Positions 1 to 25,400 of a DNA stretch of 64,000 nucleotides are shown here, piece after piece. The translations under genes and the position numbers were made by a program. Every line of letters starts with the position of its first letter. Position 1 is the stretch's first letter. The DNA comes from Phallusia fumigata (lineage: Eukaryota; Chordata; Ascidiacea; Phlebobranchia; Ascidiidae), in assembly GCA_008931825.1 (NCBI GenBank), contig QXVZ01028511.1:62576-126575 (forward strand), in the 5' to 3' direction. The notes under the pieces were generated by a model, which was not told the origin of the DNA, made no database searches, and saw nothing but the letters and a program-made list of their open reading frames with translations.

Positions 1-186
1 TTTAACCTTTAAATAATATTTTCCACGTGTACCGTTTTCTTTTACTACATTGGATCTATATTCAATATCCGCATCATAAAAGATGTCCCATAGTTTCACG
101 AAAACGTTGCAGTCAGATTAGGTTGAAGGATTATTTAGGTGTTTTCAAATTATGGAACAAACCCCAATATATTTCTGGACACCCAC
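1..186. other. SPT6 intron 26, with an unassigned open stretch
   Basis: This follows the donor GTGGGT after SPT6 exon 26. On the minus strand an open stretch of about 113 bases reaches the window edge (it contains WDIFYDADIEYRS). I could not align it convincingly to the S1 region expected next, nor find a clean acceptor with the right phase. It may be part of a later SPT6 exon or chance. Confidence 0.3.
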
Positions 187-12488
<12,302 letters not shown>

Positions 12489-13031
12489 TATTTATGTTTA
12501 AGCCACACTTCTACAAGGCTAAAATAATAGTGGCTGCGTCAAAAACAAAAATTGGAAGTCAACTGAAAAGCACTTGAGTAAAGCGATATTATTATAATTT
12601 ACCCAACCTATAGCGGCAAGAAACTTTTTAGCTGTACTCTGGGTTCGGCTACTTCTGGATATTTTAGCTGTTTCTGAGCTTAAACGGCAAAATAAGAAAT
12701 CTAAACCTGTTTTTTGGAGAAACGCAAGCGCGTTGACTTATTTTCTCTCATTGGATAATTTTGAAACAGATCAACGGAAAGGTTACATACGACAATTAAC
12801 AATGTTATGTTTAGAAAACAAGATTTAGAAAACGTTTTTTTACTGCAACAAAAACATTCATGTAACAAAACGACAAATAAGTTTTAATTAGGTGGAACAT
12901 AAAAAAAAACATAAAACAGTTGAAGATAAACAAAAATGTCAAAAACATAACCATCTTGTAGTTTGTACAGAAAAAATATCGCAGGTCTGTGGGGTATAAA
13001 ATCGAAGTAAATACCCAACTTTGATGTAAAG
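12489..13031. promoter_or_regulatory. Interval between LOX-A 3' end and SPT6 5' end
   Basis: About 540 bases separate the LOX-A stop codon from the SPT6 start; both genes read leftward. The stretch must hold the LOX-A 3' UTR and the SPT6 promoter. An ATTAAA-type polyadenylation signal for LOX-A lies at 12883-12888 on the minus strand. On the minus strand, two AGs preceded by T-rich sequence lie within about 45 bases upstream of the SPT6 ATG and could be 5' UTR or trans-splice acceptors. I see no gene in it. Confidence 0.4.
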
Positions 13032-16000
13032 CTACAGTGACATGTTTATAGGTATTCTTGAAGGACGTAGGCAGGTATAAGGTTGTCGGTTGTTTTTGTT
13101 TCTCCTCTTGGTTGTTTCTTCGCACCATTTAATCTTTTCGGTAAACTGCTCCTGCATTTTTACCAATTTATTGTCGCCCCTGAAATACTTCGGAACATTG
13201 CGCAGCACCTGAACATAAAACATACTGAAAATGAATGATTGACGAGAGCGAATATGCTGAGAAATGGTTTGCTACAGACGATGGGGAGATGTTGTTCAGC
13301 CCTCCATTTTTTTTAATACAGCTAGCTTACTTTGCATTTTTTGTCTCCTGTCGTGACAGAAATAACAGTCATCATCGCTAGAGACATGTCTACATCAGGC
13401 AGTGAGTTCATGATCAACTCCAGTGTACCCTAAAATAAACATAAACTTTTCAAAATATATTCGTTTGAAGAATTGTAACCAGCTAAGTTAAGAAATTAAG
13501 CAAATGCTGTGGCTTGGACCCAATAGGCTTCATTGTAGTCTTTGACTAACTGGACTTGATCGATGTCGGTGTTTAAAAAGCTGGACAGGTCCGATTGCTG
13601 CGGAGAAATAAAATTGCAGGTTGAAAGCCTAGCACATGCTCACCTCTCCTTTCTTATGAGGCGGAAGACGCATGGCGCCAGGGCAGCTGGGAACAAATCT
13701 GTACATTCCCATCTGGTCGGTGTTAACCGCTGAGTGCTGGACCGTGCACGTAAATAATAAAGTTGTGCAGATTTCAATCTACGACGAAGCACGGTACTTT
13801 ACACAGGTTCAAGTCTGAGCGGATTAACATACAGTATACCAGTTTTTCAGTCGTTGTAATTTTATCCGGCATTCCTTTTGCATCACCGTCTGCCCAGGCT
13901 AGTCCTTCGTGTACGACATCGTGTGCCCAGTTTTGGAGCTCTTCATCGCCAGACACGTCCTGCAAATGACAAACTTTCTTTACTTAAGAAACTTTTTTCA
14001 GTGCATAAATTGTCAACATCAAATACTTTGATCAAATTTTAGCGGAAATACAACACCTTGTGGGTTTCGCTTAATTACCTCATCTGCATCATAAACATGA
14101 GAAACTACGTTCTGGACAAACTCTTCGATACATTGCCACAAACGAACCGCATCTTCTCTATAGTAGAAACCAGAGAGCTTGAGAGGGTCGTCCAATCCTG
14201 CAAGTTGGTGGTGATAGGGTTTATTGACAAGCATCATTGTAACTATGCAACAGTTCGCTACACAATACGGCAGTTGCAAGATTCTGTTTGACTCTCATCC
14301 CCAACACGGCCTTACAGACAGAAATTAAAAATCTACTTTTTTGTTTGGAGATTACAAAAAGCTATATTTGTTGTAACAATATCAACACAAGATCTACCCC
14401 AAAATGATAGCAATACCAGCAAACAAAATCACATACCTTTGGCCTGAAGAACTTTGGGAACGTTTAAATCGTGCATCCCAAACGTTTTGTAAACTCTGCG
14501 CAGCAGTGAAAGTGGAGCTGCAAAAAACATTTTCGTTACAGTTCCTATCGAGGAATTTACAGCTATACATATATATGTCGTTGTCAGGTTTGTTGCGTTG
14601 CTACTTTTTATCACAGCAATGCAATATGGTTCCTAAACCTTTTGGTAATAAACCTACAAGTTTTATACTTAAAGGTTGTGATCACAACGCTTGTGTCCTA
14701 ATCACCCACTTACCCCAATCACTGGTGTTTGATCTAACCCCGTTTTTAAGAACCACGGCGGTAACAGCTTACTGTCCCATGTTTAAAAATCTCCCCAAAA
14801 CCAAAATCGAACAATACATAATTAAATTTGAAACACTTACACAAAGCAAAGGCCTGCGTCCCAGGCGATTCGTCCTCAAGCAACAAACTCCTTGCGGCAA
14901 CGTTTGCGGCTGCCACCGTCCACAAGTGAGGGCGTAAGAGTTTAAATATGGGGTGAGCACGTGGCAATGATCTAAATAGAGCCAGTGCGAAAGGTTCCAT
15001 CACAGCGTGCGTGTGAAGATAGCGGTCGACCCACTAGAAAATATAATAACATCATGGTAAAAAAATGCAGTGCAGGTTGGCAATGAACTTCGAAAAAAAA
15101 TGGGAACACGGTTTACATTTGCTCCTGTGGTTATTTTTTTAAAGTTTTCCATGACGGGTAACATGTTTAGGAGCTTATTTACATGATAAAATTATTATTA
15201 ACATTAAATTGTTTATTGAAGAGTCTGTGAGTTTCTCACTACTGGTGAAAATCCTGAGTAAGTCCACGTTTAATCAGAACAGAAACTTTTCAGATCTAAA
15301 TCCAAAATTCCCACAAAAATTTAATAAGGCCCACAAAATCACTTTTTAGGCAAAAAAACTGCAATTTTGATGTATGAGGATAAAGAATAAGCACGAAATC
15401 CAAAACCACAGTGTAAAACTTGCACACCTGATGCATGTTGGCAAACGCGCATTTGAAATGCATTTTGGCCAGCAGCCAGTCATTCCCGTTGTCAGCAGAT
15501 GTGAAAAGGTATTCTCTGTCCCCTGGTACCAACTGGATAGCAATCGGAACCAGGAGGTTTTTAATGTTTGTGTAGAAAAGACCGATGCTGTTGCAGCAAA
15601 ACTTTCCCTGTTGTCGTTCCACGTCTTCTAGGTGAGAGAAATCGGCGATATAGCAACGTCCAGCCTGAGCAGAAAACCAGGATATTTGAACAAAAATATT
15701 TGCTTTATTACAAGTCAGAGAAAAGAGAGTGAATCTGTATGCGGTATATTTATTCATTTTCGTTGTTTGTCAACGGCCATTGTCATGAGCACTTTCCCTT
15801 GAAGTTGACCTCTTTATTACCGTCACCGAAGGTTTTTAATTGGACGTATATATGCAACTGTTTTACCTGCAGCTCCTCTTCTAGAGACTTTCCAGGGCGA
15901 AGCAAGGAAATGACGTCATCCTCGGTGACGTTAAAATTATTCGGTATGACCTCGCATCTGCTGATAGCAAGTGGACAAGCACCATTGAGCATTTGGTATC

Positions 16001-18232
16001 CCATTACCTCATCGTCCTGCCAGCTGGAAACAAAATTCTGCTGTTTCATCTCTAAGACTAATTGTCGTTGTGGAGTTTTAAGCGGATGCTTTGATTGTGG
16101 AAGCGATTTTCGATGACTTGATTTACCTCAAATCTTGCAACAGCTCAGATTTTTTTTCGGCTTGACTCTTCTCTCCAAAATCTTGCAACTGCCAATAATC
16201 GTCCAGATCTTGCAATGGCTTAAAAGCAGCTAAAAACGCAATTCTTAAAATAAAACATCTTACCAATAAATATAAACTGCAAAAAACATAAATTAATAGG
16301 ATAACACAGATATCAAAATTCTTACAACAGAAAAAAAGAAATTCAAAACAAAACAACCTTCCCAAAACAAATCATTATAATTAAATCTTACTGAGCACTT
16401 TAGACGAAATCCGATGCGCAAGCGATTTTCGTTCGTTTCGCGCTTGTTCATTCACTTTACTCCACTCGCGCTGCAGAATCAAAGGCAGATCCGAAATTGC
16501 GGTGGCGTTCACACTTCGGGGTAATCCCCACGCTGCGTCATCGGGGCTCCCTGTCACCATCCACTGGATGCGACTACGGTTGATTTTAACTTCATCAGTT
16601 CGCATTGCTCTTAAAATGTCGCCGCATTTGCTGTCAGGAAGTTTATGAAGCAAAGAGGCTATAATAAAAATTAAAATTTTGCTTCATAGCTATGTACATG
16701 TCCAATTTGCACTTTGCTTCAAACAAAAAAGGTTCTGTAAAAAGTGCTGCCATTTTTCTTACCCTCTTTTGAAACTTCCACAACAGTTTCTTCCACCCAA
16801 TCATCGACCACAAATTCCACTTTTCTGCCACCCAGTGACACAGTGACGTGGTCGCATCTCCATTCGTCGACAGTAAGCTTGTTGCTGAGTTCTGTGTTTT
16901 ACAGAATAACTGTACGACTCATGGTACGTGACATGCTTGACGCAGAATTTTTTTCTACAGCTACTAGCACAGAGTTGCTGATACAACTAAAACATGGCAA
17001 GTAAAACAAGGAAATTTTAGGGTGAGGCCAAGGGGTGTTTGTTGACTCAAAAACAATAAAATGCGTTAAGTACTTAGAACGCGTCAGACTAAACCTTTGC
17101 TTGTTTCATTGTTACCCTCGGTGGTCAAAAATGCTTCATGCTCACAACATTCGCTCATAACCTTAGACTAAATTTATATCACAACAAACTTAAATTTTGA
17201 TTATTTCATAGTCCGAACTAATAGTCAGTATCAAACTAACTATAGGACTAAGAAACCACTGTTGTTGCATATAATCATTTTATGTTTACTTACTCAGACG
17301 AATAGCGACAGGCAGGCCTACGTTGTCAAGTCGACGTTTGTAAACATTATTTGAACCCCGCTCAAAGTCATCGAAAAAGCTTGTGTCCAACTTAACCCAG
17401 CCGGTGGAGTCCCCTCCATCACCCACCAAATCTACATACACAGTGGCATCTGTGCCTGCACCCCGATATGCATTGGACGTCTGTAAGAAATACACGTTGA
17501 AGCGTGAGCTTTAAGAGTTGCAAATCAAAGGGTTTATTATATTGCATGCCGTTAAACTTACTAGCCACTCTCTTTTAAACCCTATGCAAGGTCAAACACA
17601 TCATACCAGCAGCAGGTGTTATAATACCTTAATAGCCCCGACCTTTTATCCAGACTCAGCAATGCCAGTAAAAGAATATTAATTAAGTTTTAGGTCCTTT
17701 TTTGTAAGCTACAAAGTTGGTAACTTTATACACGAGTGTCTATGAGATTGACAATGTCGATGTAGGGCTTAGCAAAGTACGATAAATTAAGTCACGCATA
17801 GATGTCAAGTTAGCGCGACTGAAACAAAAATGTTACACAGATCTGAAAGGGTTTCTCCACTTGATGAGACTGGTTTTTTCGAGCAGGGAAAACTTTGTCA
17901 CAGCCAAAAAAAATTAGTTTATGGGATCGTGGTACTCGTGAGTCGAACACGAAATGGAAGAACTTGGCGAACGATAAATGTTGCACCATTTTTGCCAGCA
18001 GTCGCCACTATGATGTACATGAAAAACGCACAAACGCTCAGTATAAGTCAAACCTAAAAAACGCAAAATTCGCCTTAAAATTGGTGCCTTGTTTTGCAAG
18101 CATGTTTTAAATGTTAAAGCCATCTGGACCGTTGGCAGCTAAGATATTTTGCTAAATCACCTTTGTCTCAATGGCGTATGTAACTTTGCCATCGTCAGTC
18201 GTTTCTTCAGCAGAAATACACGCGTTTCCCAT
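13032..18232 (-). CDS. LOX-A: PLAT-lipoxygenase with degenerate iron site (probable pseudoenzyme)
   Basis: Predicted protein of 691 residues. Exon 1 encodes MGNACISAEETT, a predicted acylation signal. The PLAT domain is at about 25-129 (DFERG calcium-site region) and the lipoxygenase domain at about 130-691. Homology is clear: GYQMLNGACPL, IAIQLVPGDREYLF, NDWLLAKM, FYYREDAVRLW, PHKKGE. Iron ligands by alignment with human 5-LOX are His383 kept, second His replaced by Arg388 (NMHQ then WVDRYLHTHAV), His570 and Asn574 kept (QHSAVN), C-terminus Leu691 instead of Ile. NFGQ is changed to NTDQ, and exon 13 ends TTGDKKCK where the paralogues have S-F-[ST]-P-N-D or similar. The frame is intact, so the protein may be made but is unlikely to be a normal dioxygenase. 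Exons: 18232-18161, 17480-17294, 16891-16763, 16658-16392, 16229-16127, 16023-15867, 15664-15428, 15033-14841, 14517-14437, 14197-14079, 13959-13840, 13778-13644, 13429-13331, 13208-13032. Confidence 0.92.
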
Positions 18233-19408
18233 AACAGTTGGCGCCTATAGCAACGTATCTACAATAGAGAAAACAAAAAGTAGCTTTCAGGTTATGGTAT
18301 ATAAACCGAGCGAAACACACTTAACTCAACTCAACTCAGCTGATATACACTAATAACTGCACTTTACCAATACAAACTAGTTTCTAGTGTATGCTTGATG
18401 TTTCCACATGTCCTTTGAACATCCAACTAGTTGCTGCATGAGAAAAAATGTCTGCAATACAGAGAGATATGCTAAAGCTAACAATTAACGTATGCACTAG
18501 CTGGTATATGAAGTAAGTATGATGGCTCCCTGTGTACAAACAAGCACAGTGTCCAAATACAACCAACAACAAATCTACGCACCAGTGCCCTTTATTGCAC
18601 CATACTAATGTGCGTGGTCTCATGAAACATTCAGGACATAGCATGATTGACAATACTAAGGGTAACATGACACTGAAGGAAGATGATACTCTGTGTATTG
18701 TCCTCAAGCAAAGGTAGACAACTCACGCAAACAGATTTCAATATATAGGCGATGTTTGACTTACAAGGTCGAAAGTTTGACGCAATTGGGACTCGTATGC
18801 CAATGAAAAGTATCAAGATTTTTTGTACATCTGCCTGGTACTCTTCTTGTGACGGGACTGCCTCAACCGAATGGCCTAACAAACGTCAAAATCAAACCTG
18901 AGCAATAGTGGACTGGTTGCGCAGCCATCTTTTCTTTTCTCAGCAACCTTCAAACCAATATAGCTGAAAAAACTTACAGCAGCCTTTAAACCAATAAAGC
19001 TATGTTTTAGCTGAAAAAACCTGCCATACAAGTTTTGAGACCCACTAATTACGATCCTAACCTGCACCACCGCCAATAAGACGAACAGTAACTGGCTCCT
19101 TCAAAATGGCTTTGACTTGATGTAGGTCCAATCATGCAACAAAGTGTTCCTAATCACACAACAACCGATTTGTGTAATGTTGCATGTGTAACAAAATCTG
19201 AACTTATTGGAACGTGTATATTTCATTCATGATAATGCAAAAAAACCACAGCAAACATAATACCTACAGTGCGTGAGGTTTAGGCTCGAGGTTCGCATAA
19301 AATGTGCACAAAAGTGGTGTAAAAAATACTACTTTAAAACAGTGTGACACAAACACAAAAATACATGCTTTAAGTGTAACGGTGTAAGTGCATTTGTGCA
19401 GAAAAATA
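18233..19408. other. Intergenic interval between LOX-B 3' end and LOX-A 5' end
   Basis: It holds the LOX-A upstream region and the LOX-B 3' UTR. On the minus strand a strong polypyrimidine-AG (ending at 18259) lies 26 bases before the LOX-A start codon; it could be a 5' UTR intron or spliced-leader acceptor. No gene or TATA box is convincing here. Confidence 0.4.
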
Positions 19409-22400
19409 CTAGATAGCAATATAGTTTGGGACGTCTGACGGAAGAAGGTATGTGTAAGGGTGCTTCATGTCCTTGTTACGCAGATCTATTTCGTTTCCGA
19501 AGTCTTTTAGCTTTTTGGTGTAATTATCCTGGATTTTGAGCACCGCCTCATCCTCGAAAAACTTTTTCGGAAATTCACCGATGTACGTCTGAAAAACGTA
19601 TTTTGTAAAAAATGTACAGTCGGGTATTGTGGTTTAAACAGCGAAACAAGCGGGAACACAGAACCATTGGAATACCACGCTTCGGGTGTTTTTAAGTTAG
19701 TTCCGCTTGTTTTGAGAAATTTCCGGCTTAATGATGGTTTTTGTGAGATGATGTCGCTATTGTTTTTTACCCAAAATGATATTAACTCTATTATTGTCAA
19801 CCGATCCAAACGGCTGGCTAGTTAGCAACCACACTGGACTATTGTTTTCGAATTTGAACCTAGTATAAGGTCATCTGTGATGTCATGTATGATCGAGACA
19901 TAAGTATCTTTTACCGGCCAACCTCAATTAGTTGTAATAGTTTTGTAGGTAACATAATCTGCGCTTTGACAAATGCATTAATCCATGTACGAAACTAGCG
20001 CCATTGAATTCCCCCTACCTCGTTTTCAGTGAGCCTTGAAAGTGTGTAAGCGACTGTTATGAACACCAGAGCCCGGTCCACCTCCGGCAAGCTGTTCATT
20101 ATCACTTCCATGTTAGCCTGAAACACAAAAAAGTTTGTTATGATGTACAACGTAATAATATAACGCCAAAATTCTTATCCTTTTTTATGTCCGTAGCCCT
20201 TTACCAATCAGTACCCTTTCCGGTATATCCATAAAGCAATTTGTTCTCATGTCCTAAAACAAACCATCCTCGTAGTCTAGAAACAGATGTCGGACCACTG
20301 AGGGATACGCGTAACCCTGATTAAGAACGCATGATCTCATGGTTTAAAATTTGGGGAAATTAAAATGCTAAGAAGTGTTTTTCAGCAGTTCTAGTTTCAT
20401 GTTTTAAAAACGCGTGTCTGCTGCTCGTTGGTCTCTGTCAGGTTTATTGTCAAAACAAACATTCCCTCACCTCTCCCTTCTTGTGTGGTGGCCGCGTCAT
20501 AGCGCCTGGAGAGTTGGGGATGAACTTGTACACCTCGAACTGACCGAAGTTGACCGCGGCGTGCTGAGCGGAGCAGGTGTACATCACCATGGTGCAAATT
20601 TCTATCTGTGTGGGGATGGATGTTTCATCAAGGCACTTATAACATTCACGTAATCTCATGCTGTGACCATGAGTTTAAGCCTCACAGCAAATAAGCGTTG
20701 TTTGACTGCAACAATCGTTCAGTTCTAAAAGCTTTTTTTCGCTACCACGTCGCAATTAAAGGCTTATAATGCACAGTGGTGAATGGGATATATAGGAGTG
20801 TATGGTCTATGTTATTCCAAAATGTAATGCAGTTGAAAGCAACATGGTTTACAACATTAGGTAAAGAGCTCGTTTTCGTACCAGCTGTGCCACAGAAGTC
20901 AGTTTTTCCGGCATTCCCTTGGTGTCGCCATCCACCCATCCTAAACCCTCCACAGCGACATCTTTCGCCCAATCCTGCAGTTCGTAATCTTGTTGCACGT
21001 CCTGATAAAAAGCAAGGTAAGTTATCGTCCTGTTAGACCAGATTGCAACGACCTCTCTAGCTATGTTTGCCTTGCCACGAGTTTGGTTTCAGCAGTCTGA
21101 GGCACAGTTCGCTCTTAAAGAAATCAGCGATCGTAAACTTTACCACAGCAAACCCCACGCAACTCATTGTTGAGGTAAGCTTGCAATTAAGACACAAGAA
21201 GACCTTCTTTCATATTACATTTTTTCTAAATAGCACTTTGCAATTGTCAATGTTATCATAGTAACCCCACGTTGCTTGCACAGCTTTTAAAGCTTTAGAC
21301 GGAAGTTGGAAGCAATTTTTATGTTATCCAAGGTTTACTTCTTGTGAACTTATAACTATTTTTTTCACATTTCGTTTTACAAAGAAAAGATGTTGAGGAT
21401 TAAAAACCTCCGCGCTTGCTTGCACAAATTAAAATTGAATGAAGTCGGCAGCTGTACCTTGTCCGATTTGTAGAAATGGTTGATGAAGTTTTGAACGTAA
21501 TCCTCCATGAGCTTGTAAAGTTTTAGTGAGTCGTCTCTGTAATAAAATCCAGGAAGCTGCTCCGGGTCGTCAAGGCCTGCAAGAAATTTCTTACTTTCGA
21601 AGCTAAACTAAACTTTTGAAGGTAATGTTTGGGGAATAAGAGACAATTTTAGGTCACCCCAAAACAACAAAGATAATTTTACTGTGCTTATTTTTAACAT
21701 TTGTTCTACGACCATGATAATCAATTTATTTTTGGGTGGATAGTGGGCGTTTACCTTGTTTCTTCAACAACTTAGGAATGATCAGGTCATCGATCTTAAA
21801 GTTCTTGTACGATTTTTTGCACATATCCGTCGCGGCTGCAACAAAAATTTGAAGGTTTAGCCAATTCAAAGCAACCACTCGTACAATTTAATTGAAAATG
21901 AACCATACACCTTGCACTGATACTGACAACAGCGATTGTTGACACGTTTGCATGGTAATGTATTCACTATATACAAGCTTATTGGCCGTTAGGTTTTTAT
22001 TTAAAGACAAACAAATACTTCAAAGAACGGGGGTAATTACATAACTCGGGTCAAGATTGCCAGCAGTAAAAACTACAATATTTTAAAGGTAAAAACTAAC
22101 ATGAGCCAGTGGTACGAAAAAATTTTCAGAAAACCACATGCGTTAATTGGTTACTTACATATCGCCAGAGCTTGGCTTGGAGCGGCACCGGGTGCAATCA
22201 AAGTGACCCTAGCGTCCGTGTTGATGGAGGCCACTGTCCAGAGATGGGGGCGCAAAAATTTGTAGATTGGATGAGCTCGCGGTAGGCAGCGAAACAGAGA
22301 GATCGTAAACGGTTCGGTGATGGCATGAGTGTGCAAATAATGATAGACCCACTGTGAAACAGAAAAGCTTTGATTTGTACTTGAAAAAGGGTTTCATTCA

Positions 22401-25400
22401 GGTATTAAATTGTATTTACCATAGCAAACGATTTAGGTGTTTGTTTTCAAGTACAGTGAAGTAGCGAATTAAATTGCTGCTGTAAGTTTTTGGGTGACAA
22501 GTTTATTGAAAACCAAGACGTGTATTTTATCTTTGGGATATAAGCCGCGCTAATCACAAATCTGCGTAGATTTACGTTGTTTTCAAGCAGATGACAGCTG
22601 ACTTGTCGCTAGGGACGATCTGTTGCCTATACGCTGGCGAAAGTTGTAAAATACACTACCAGGAATAAAAGTTTGTTAAAAGATGTCGAAAGGTAAAAAA
22701 AAATGTGCGAGTTCTTGGATTCGATACATGCCGAGTTGTCAAAATTTAGAAATAGTTATTACTTTTAGTAATTTTGTGCAAACAATAAGCAAGAGGGCAC
22801 ACAAACCACACTTCGGGTACCAACATTCTTTACCTCATGAATGTTGCCATAGGCAACGCGAAAGTGCATCTTTGCCAGCATCCAGTCCTCCTTGGTATCA
22901 GCAGGAGTGAAAAGGTAATCTCTGTCTCCCGGAACGAGCTGGATGGCGATCGGTACAAAATCTTTGTTACCGTTTACGTAGAAAAGCCCCCTTGAATCAC
23001 AGCAAACATTGCCCTCAGTACGGTCAACGCCTTCAACGTATTCAACGTAATCCGCAATGTAAACTCGGCCTTCCTACAAAGAAAACAGTAAATTAGTAAT
23101 ATACGCGACTGTTCATCTGGGTGAAGCGTAGACTCGCGGAAGTAAAAAAGTTGCAGTTTTTGCTTTTTAAATGAGATTTTAAATTTAAATTCTCACGCGA
23201 TTTTATTTTATCTTTTTTGGATTAGTGGTAAAACAAACACTCAGGTGTTTTTTTGGACGAATGTTACGTTGTCATAAAAAGGTAGAAATTAACACCTTGG
23301 CAGCTGCATCGCGGCAAGATTATATTTTTGGTATTTTATTGTACTTTTACGTTTTTTGCCACATTTTTAACAAAAAATAAAACAACTTCAGCTAAAAGAC
23401 TTAAATAAAGGTTGACCTTCATTTCTTCGCAAAGAGTTTTTCCTTCTCGGAGATACTGACTGACGTCATCGTTTGTGACGTCAAACCTGTCGGGAATCGT
23501 AGTACATTTGCGCATGGCGAGTGGGTTGATACCGTTAAGCATTTGACGACCCATACCTTCATCAGTAGTCCAACTGCCAAAAACATCAAAGCAATCTCAA
23601 TTTGTAGTTTTACAAACGTACAAAACAAGGGCCTAAAACACATACACAATAAGATTGTTCTTTTTTTGAGCATCGTCTTAAGTTTTTTCTCCCAGTTAGC
23701 ATAGCCAATTAAAACAACTATCACTGTTCAAAAAGCTGTTTGTGCTGTTCTGATTGAATAAAGTGATATGTCACTGAATTTGGACAATTGATAATTGTAT
23801 TAATGATAAAAAAAGCACTTTCTATAACCAACTCTATGCAGGCAGCCGTAACGAAACGGGGTGTCGATTTTAACTATCGTTAAGATTTTACATGACCAGT
23901 AGGGCACATTATAAATAAAAAGTCCAACTCCAGTTTGGCGATTCTCCGAAACCCCTCGAGATCAAGATGGTTAAAATATTCTTACTCTTCAAGAAATCCT
24001 GATCCGTGTTGCTTAACATCGCCGAAAACTTCTTCAAGCTGTTTGTAATCGTCAAGTTCTTTAATCGGATTCGTAATGGCTAAGAAAAATTAGTTGTTGT
24101 AGTTTTGTAAAGACTTCCAACCTTTAACCTGCACTTAACGAGTCTGGGAATTCAGACACAGCTTTTTGGTCACGGGCCAGATTGAATTGGAATTTGACGG
24201 GCGGGCGATGCGAGTGTGGATAAGAACTATCCAACAAATCTCACTAGCTTCAAGCCCTATAGGCAAATGGGCAAGTGAAATATCAAATGAGTCAATATAC
24301 TTTTTGAATTACCAACTGGCGGGCCAGAATAAAATAAAGGCTTCGCGGACTTGTTTTGACCCGCTGGCCGTTTTTTCCCAAACCTGGTCTAAACTTTCAC
24401 TAGAGCAGTTCTATCAACCTCTGTAGCGGCCAGGCATAATTGATCTATTGTGCTGTCGCATACATAACATTATAAACGCGCTTGTGGAGCTTAGGTTACT
24501 AAAACATAAAACGGGGTCTCAACTAGCAAAAAAGAGATCATAAACGCACGTCGTGGTGGCAACCAATAGGTTGAGGACAACATGTTTGGCTGACACATAC
24601 TTACTCAGCAATTTAGCCCGGACCAGCTCAAAAATTGAGCCCAGTTCCGCTCTTTCTTTGTCGTCTTGCCTCGCCGCATCTCTCGTCAACCTCAAAGGCA
24701 ACTCCTTCGGGTCACTTGCGTTCATGTAGCGGGGCATCCCCCAGCCGATGTCGTCATGTGACGGGCGAACTATCCAAGCGTAGCGAGCCTTGTTCTGTTC
24801 GATTTCGTGTTTTCGCGTCGACTTCACATATTTCGACGTGACGTGTTGTGGCAAGACAGCTGCAAAGGATGTTACATATTGACTTTTGGAACAGCATTTA
24901 AATCGGGTTGCAGGAGAGTTTTAATGCGATATATGCTAACATGACATATTAACAGCACAGCACAACATTCGGTGGAAACCGATGGACTGACCCAAGTTGA
25001 AGCCATCAACATCAAAAATTGCGTTGTACGGCCCACCAAGGACAAAATGAAACAAACAAATAGCAAATCTGTAAAAAATGTGTAACATTCTCACCTCCTT
25101 GTGTTACTTGCACTACTTTATCTTCAATCCAGTCGTATACAGGAAAATGTGCTTTACTGTCGCCCAAGTGGACCACAATGTCTTCACACAACCATTCGTC
25201 ACTCGTAAGCGCGTTTTCTACCTCTGTGAACAAGGAACTGACAATTTGGGCGCAACACTGCCTCTTGCGGTCAACTGAGGACCATTTTGTTGTTTTTTTA
25301 GTTTGCGGTAAACGTATTAAAACTGCAAAGATTTGATGGTTCCAAGCCAGGGGTGCTCAAAGTGCGGACGGTTGGCCAAAGGCGACATTTTACGTGGCCA

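Noticed and set aside
13500-13610. Possible extra LOX-A exon in intron 12 (open frame, AG acceptor)
   Set aside because: No good GT donor, no counterpart in paralogues, and exons 12 and 13 join in phase without it.
14404-14937. 177-codon open frame on the plus strand
   Set aside because: It runs antisense across LOX-A exons 8 and 9 and their intron; the minus-strand reading has homology, splice signals and correct phase.
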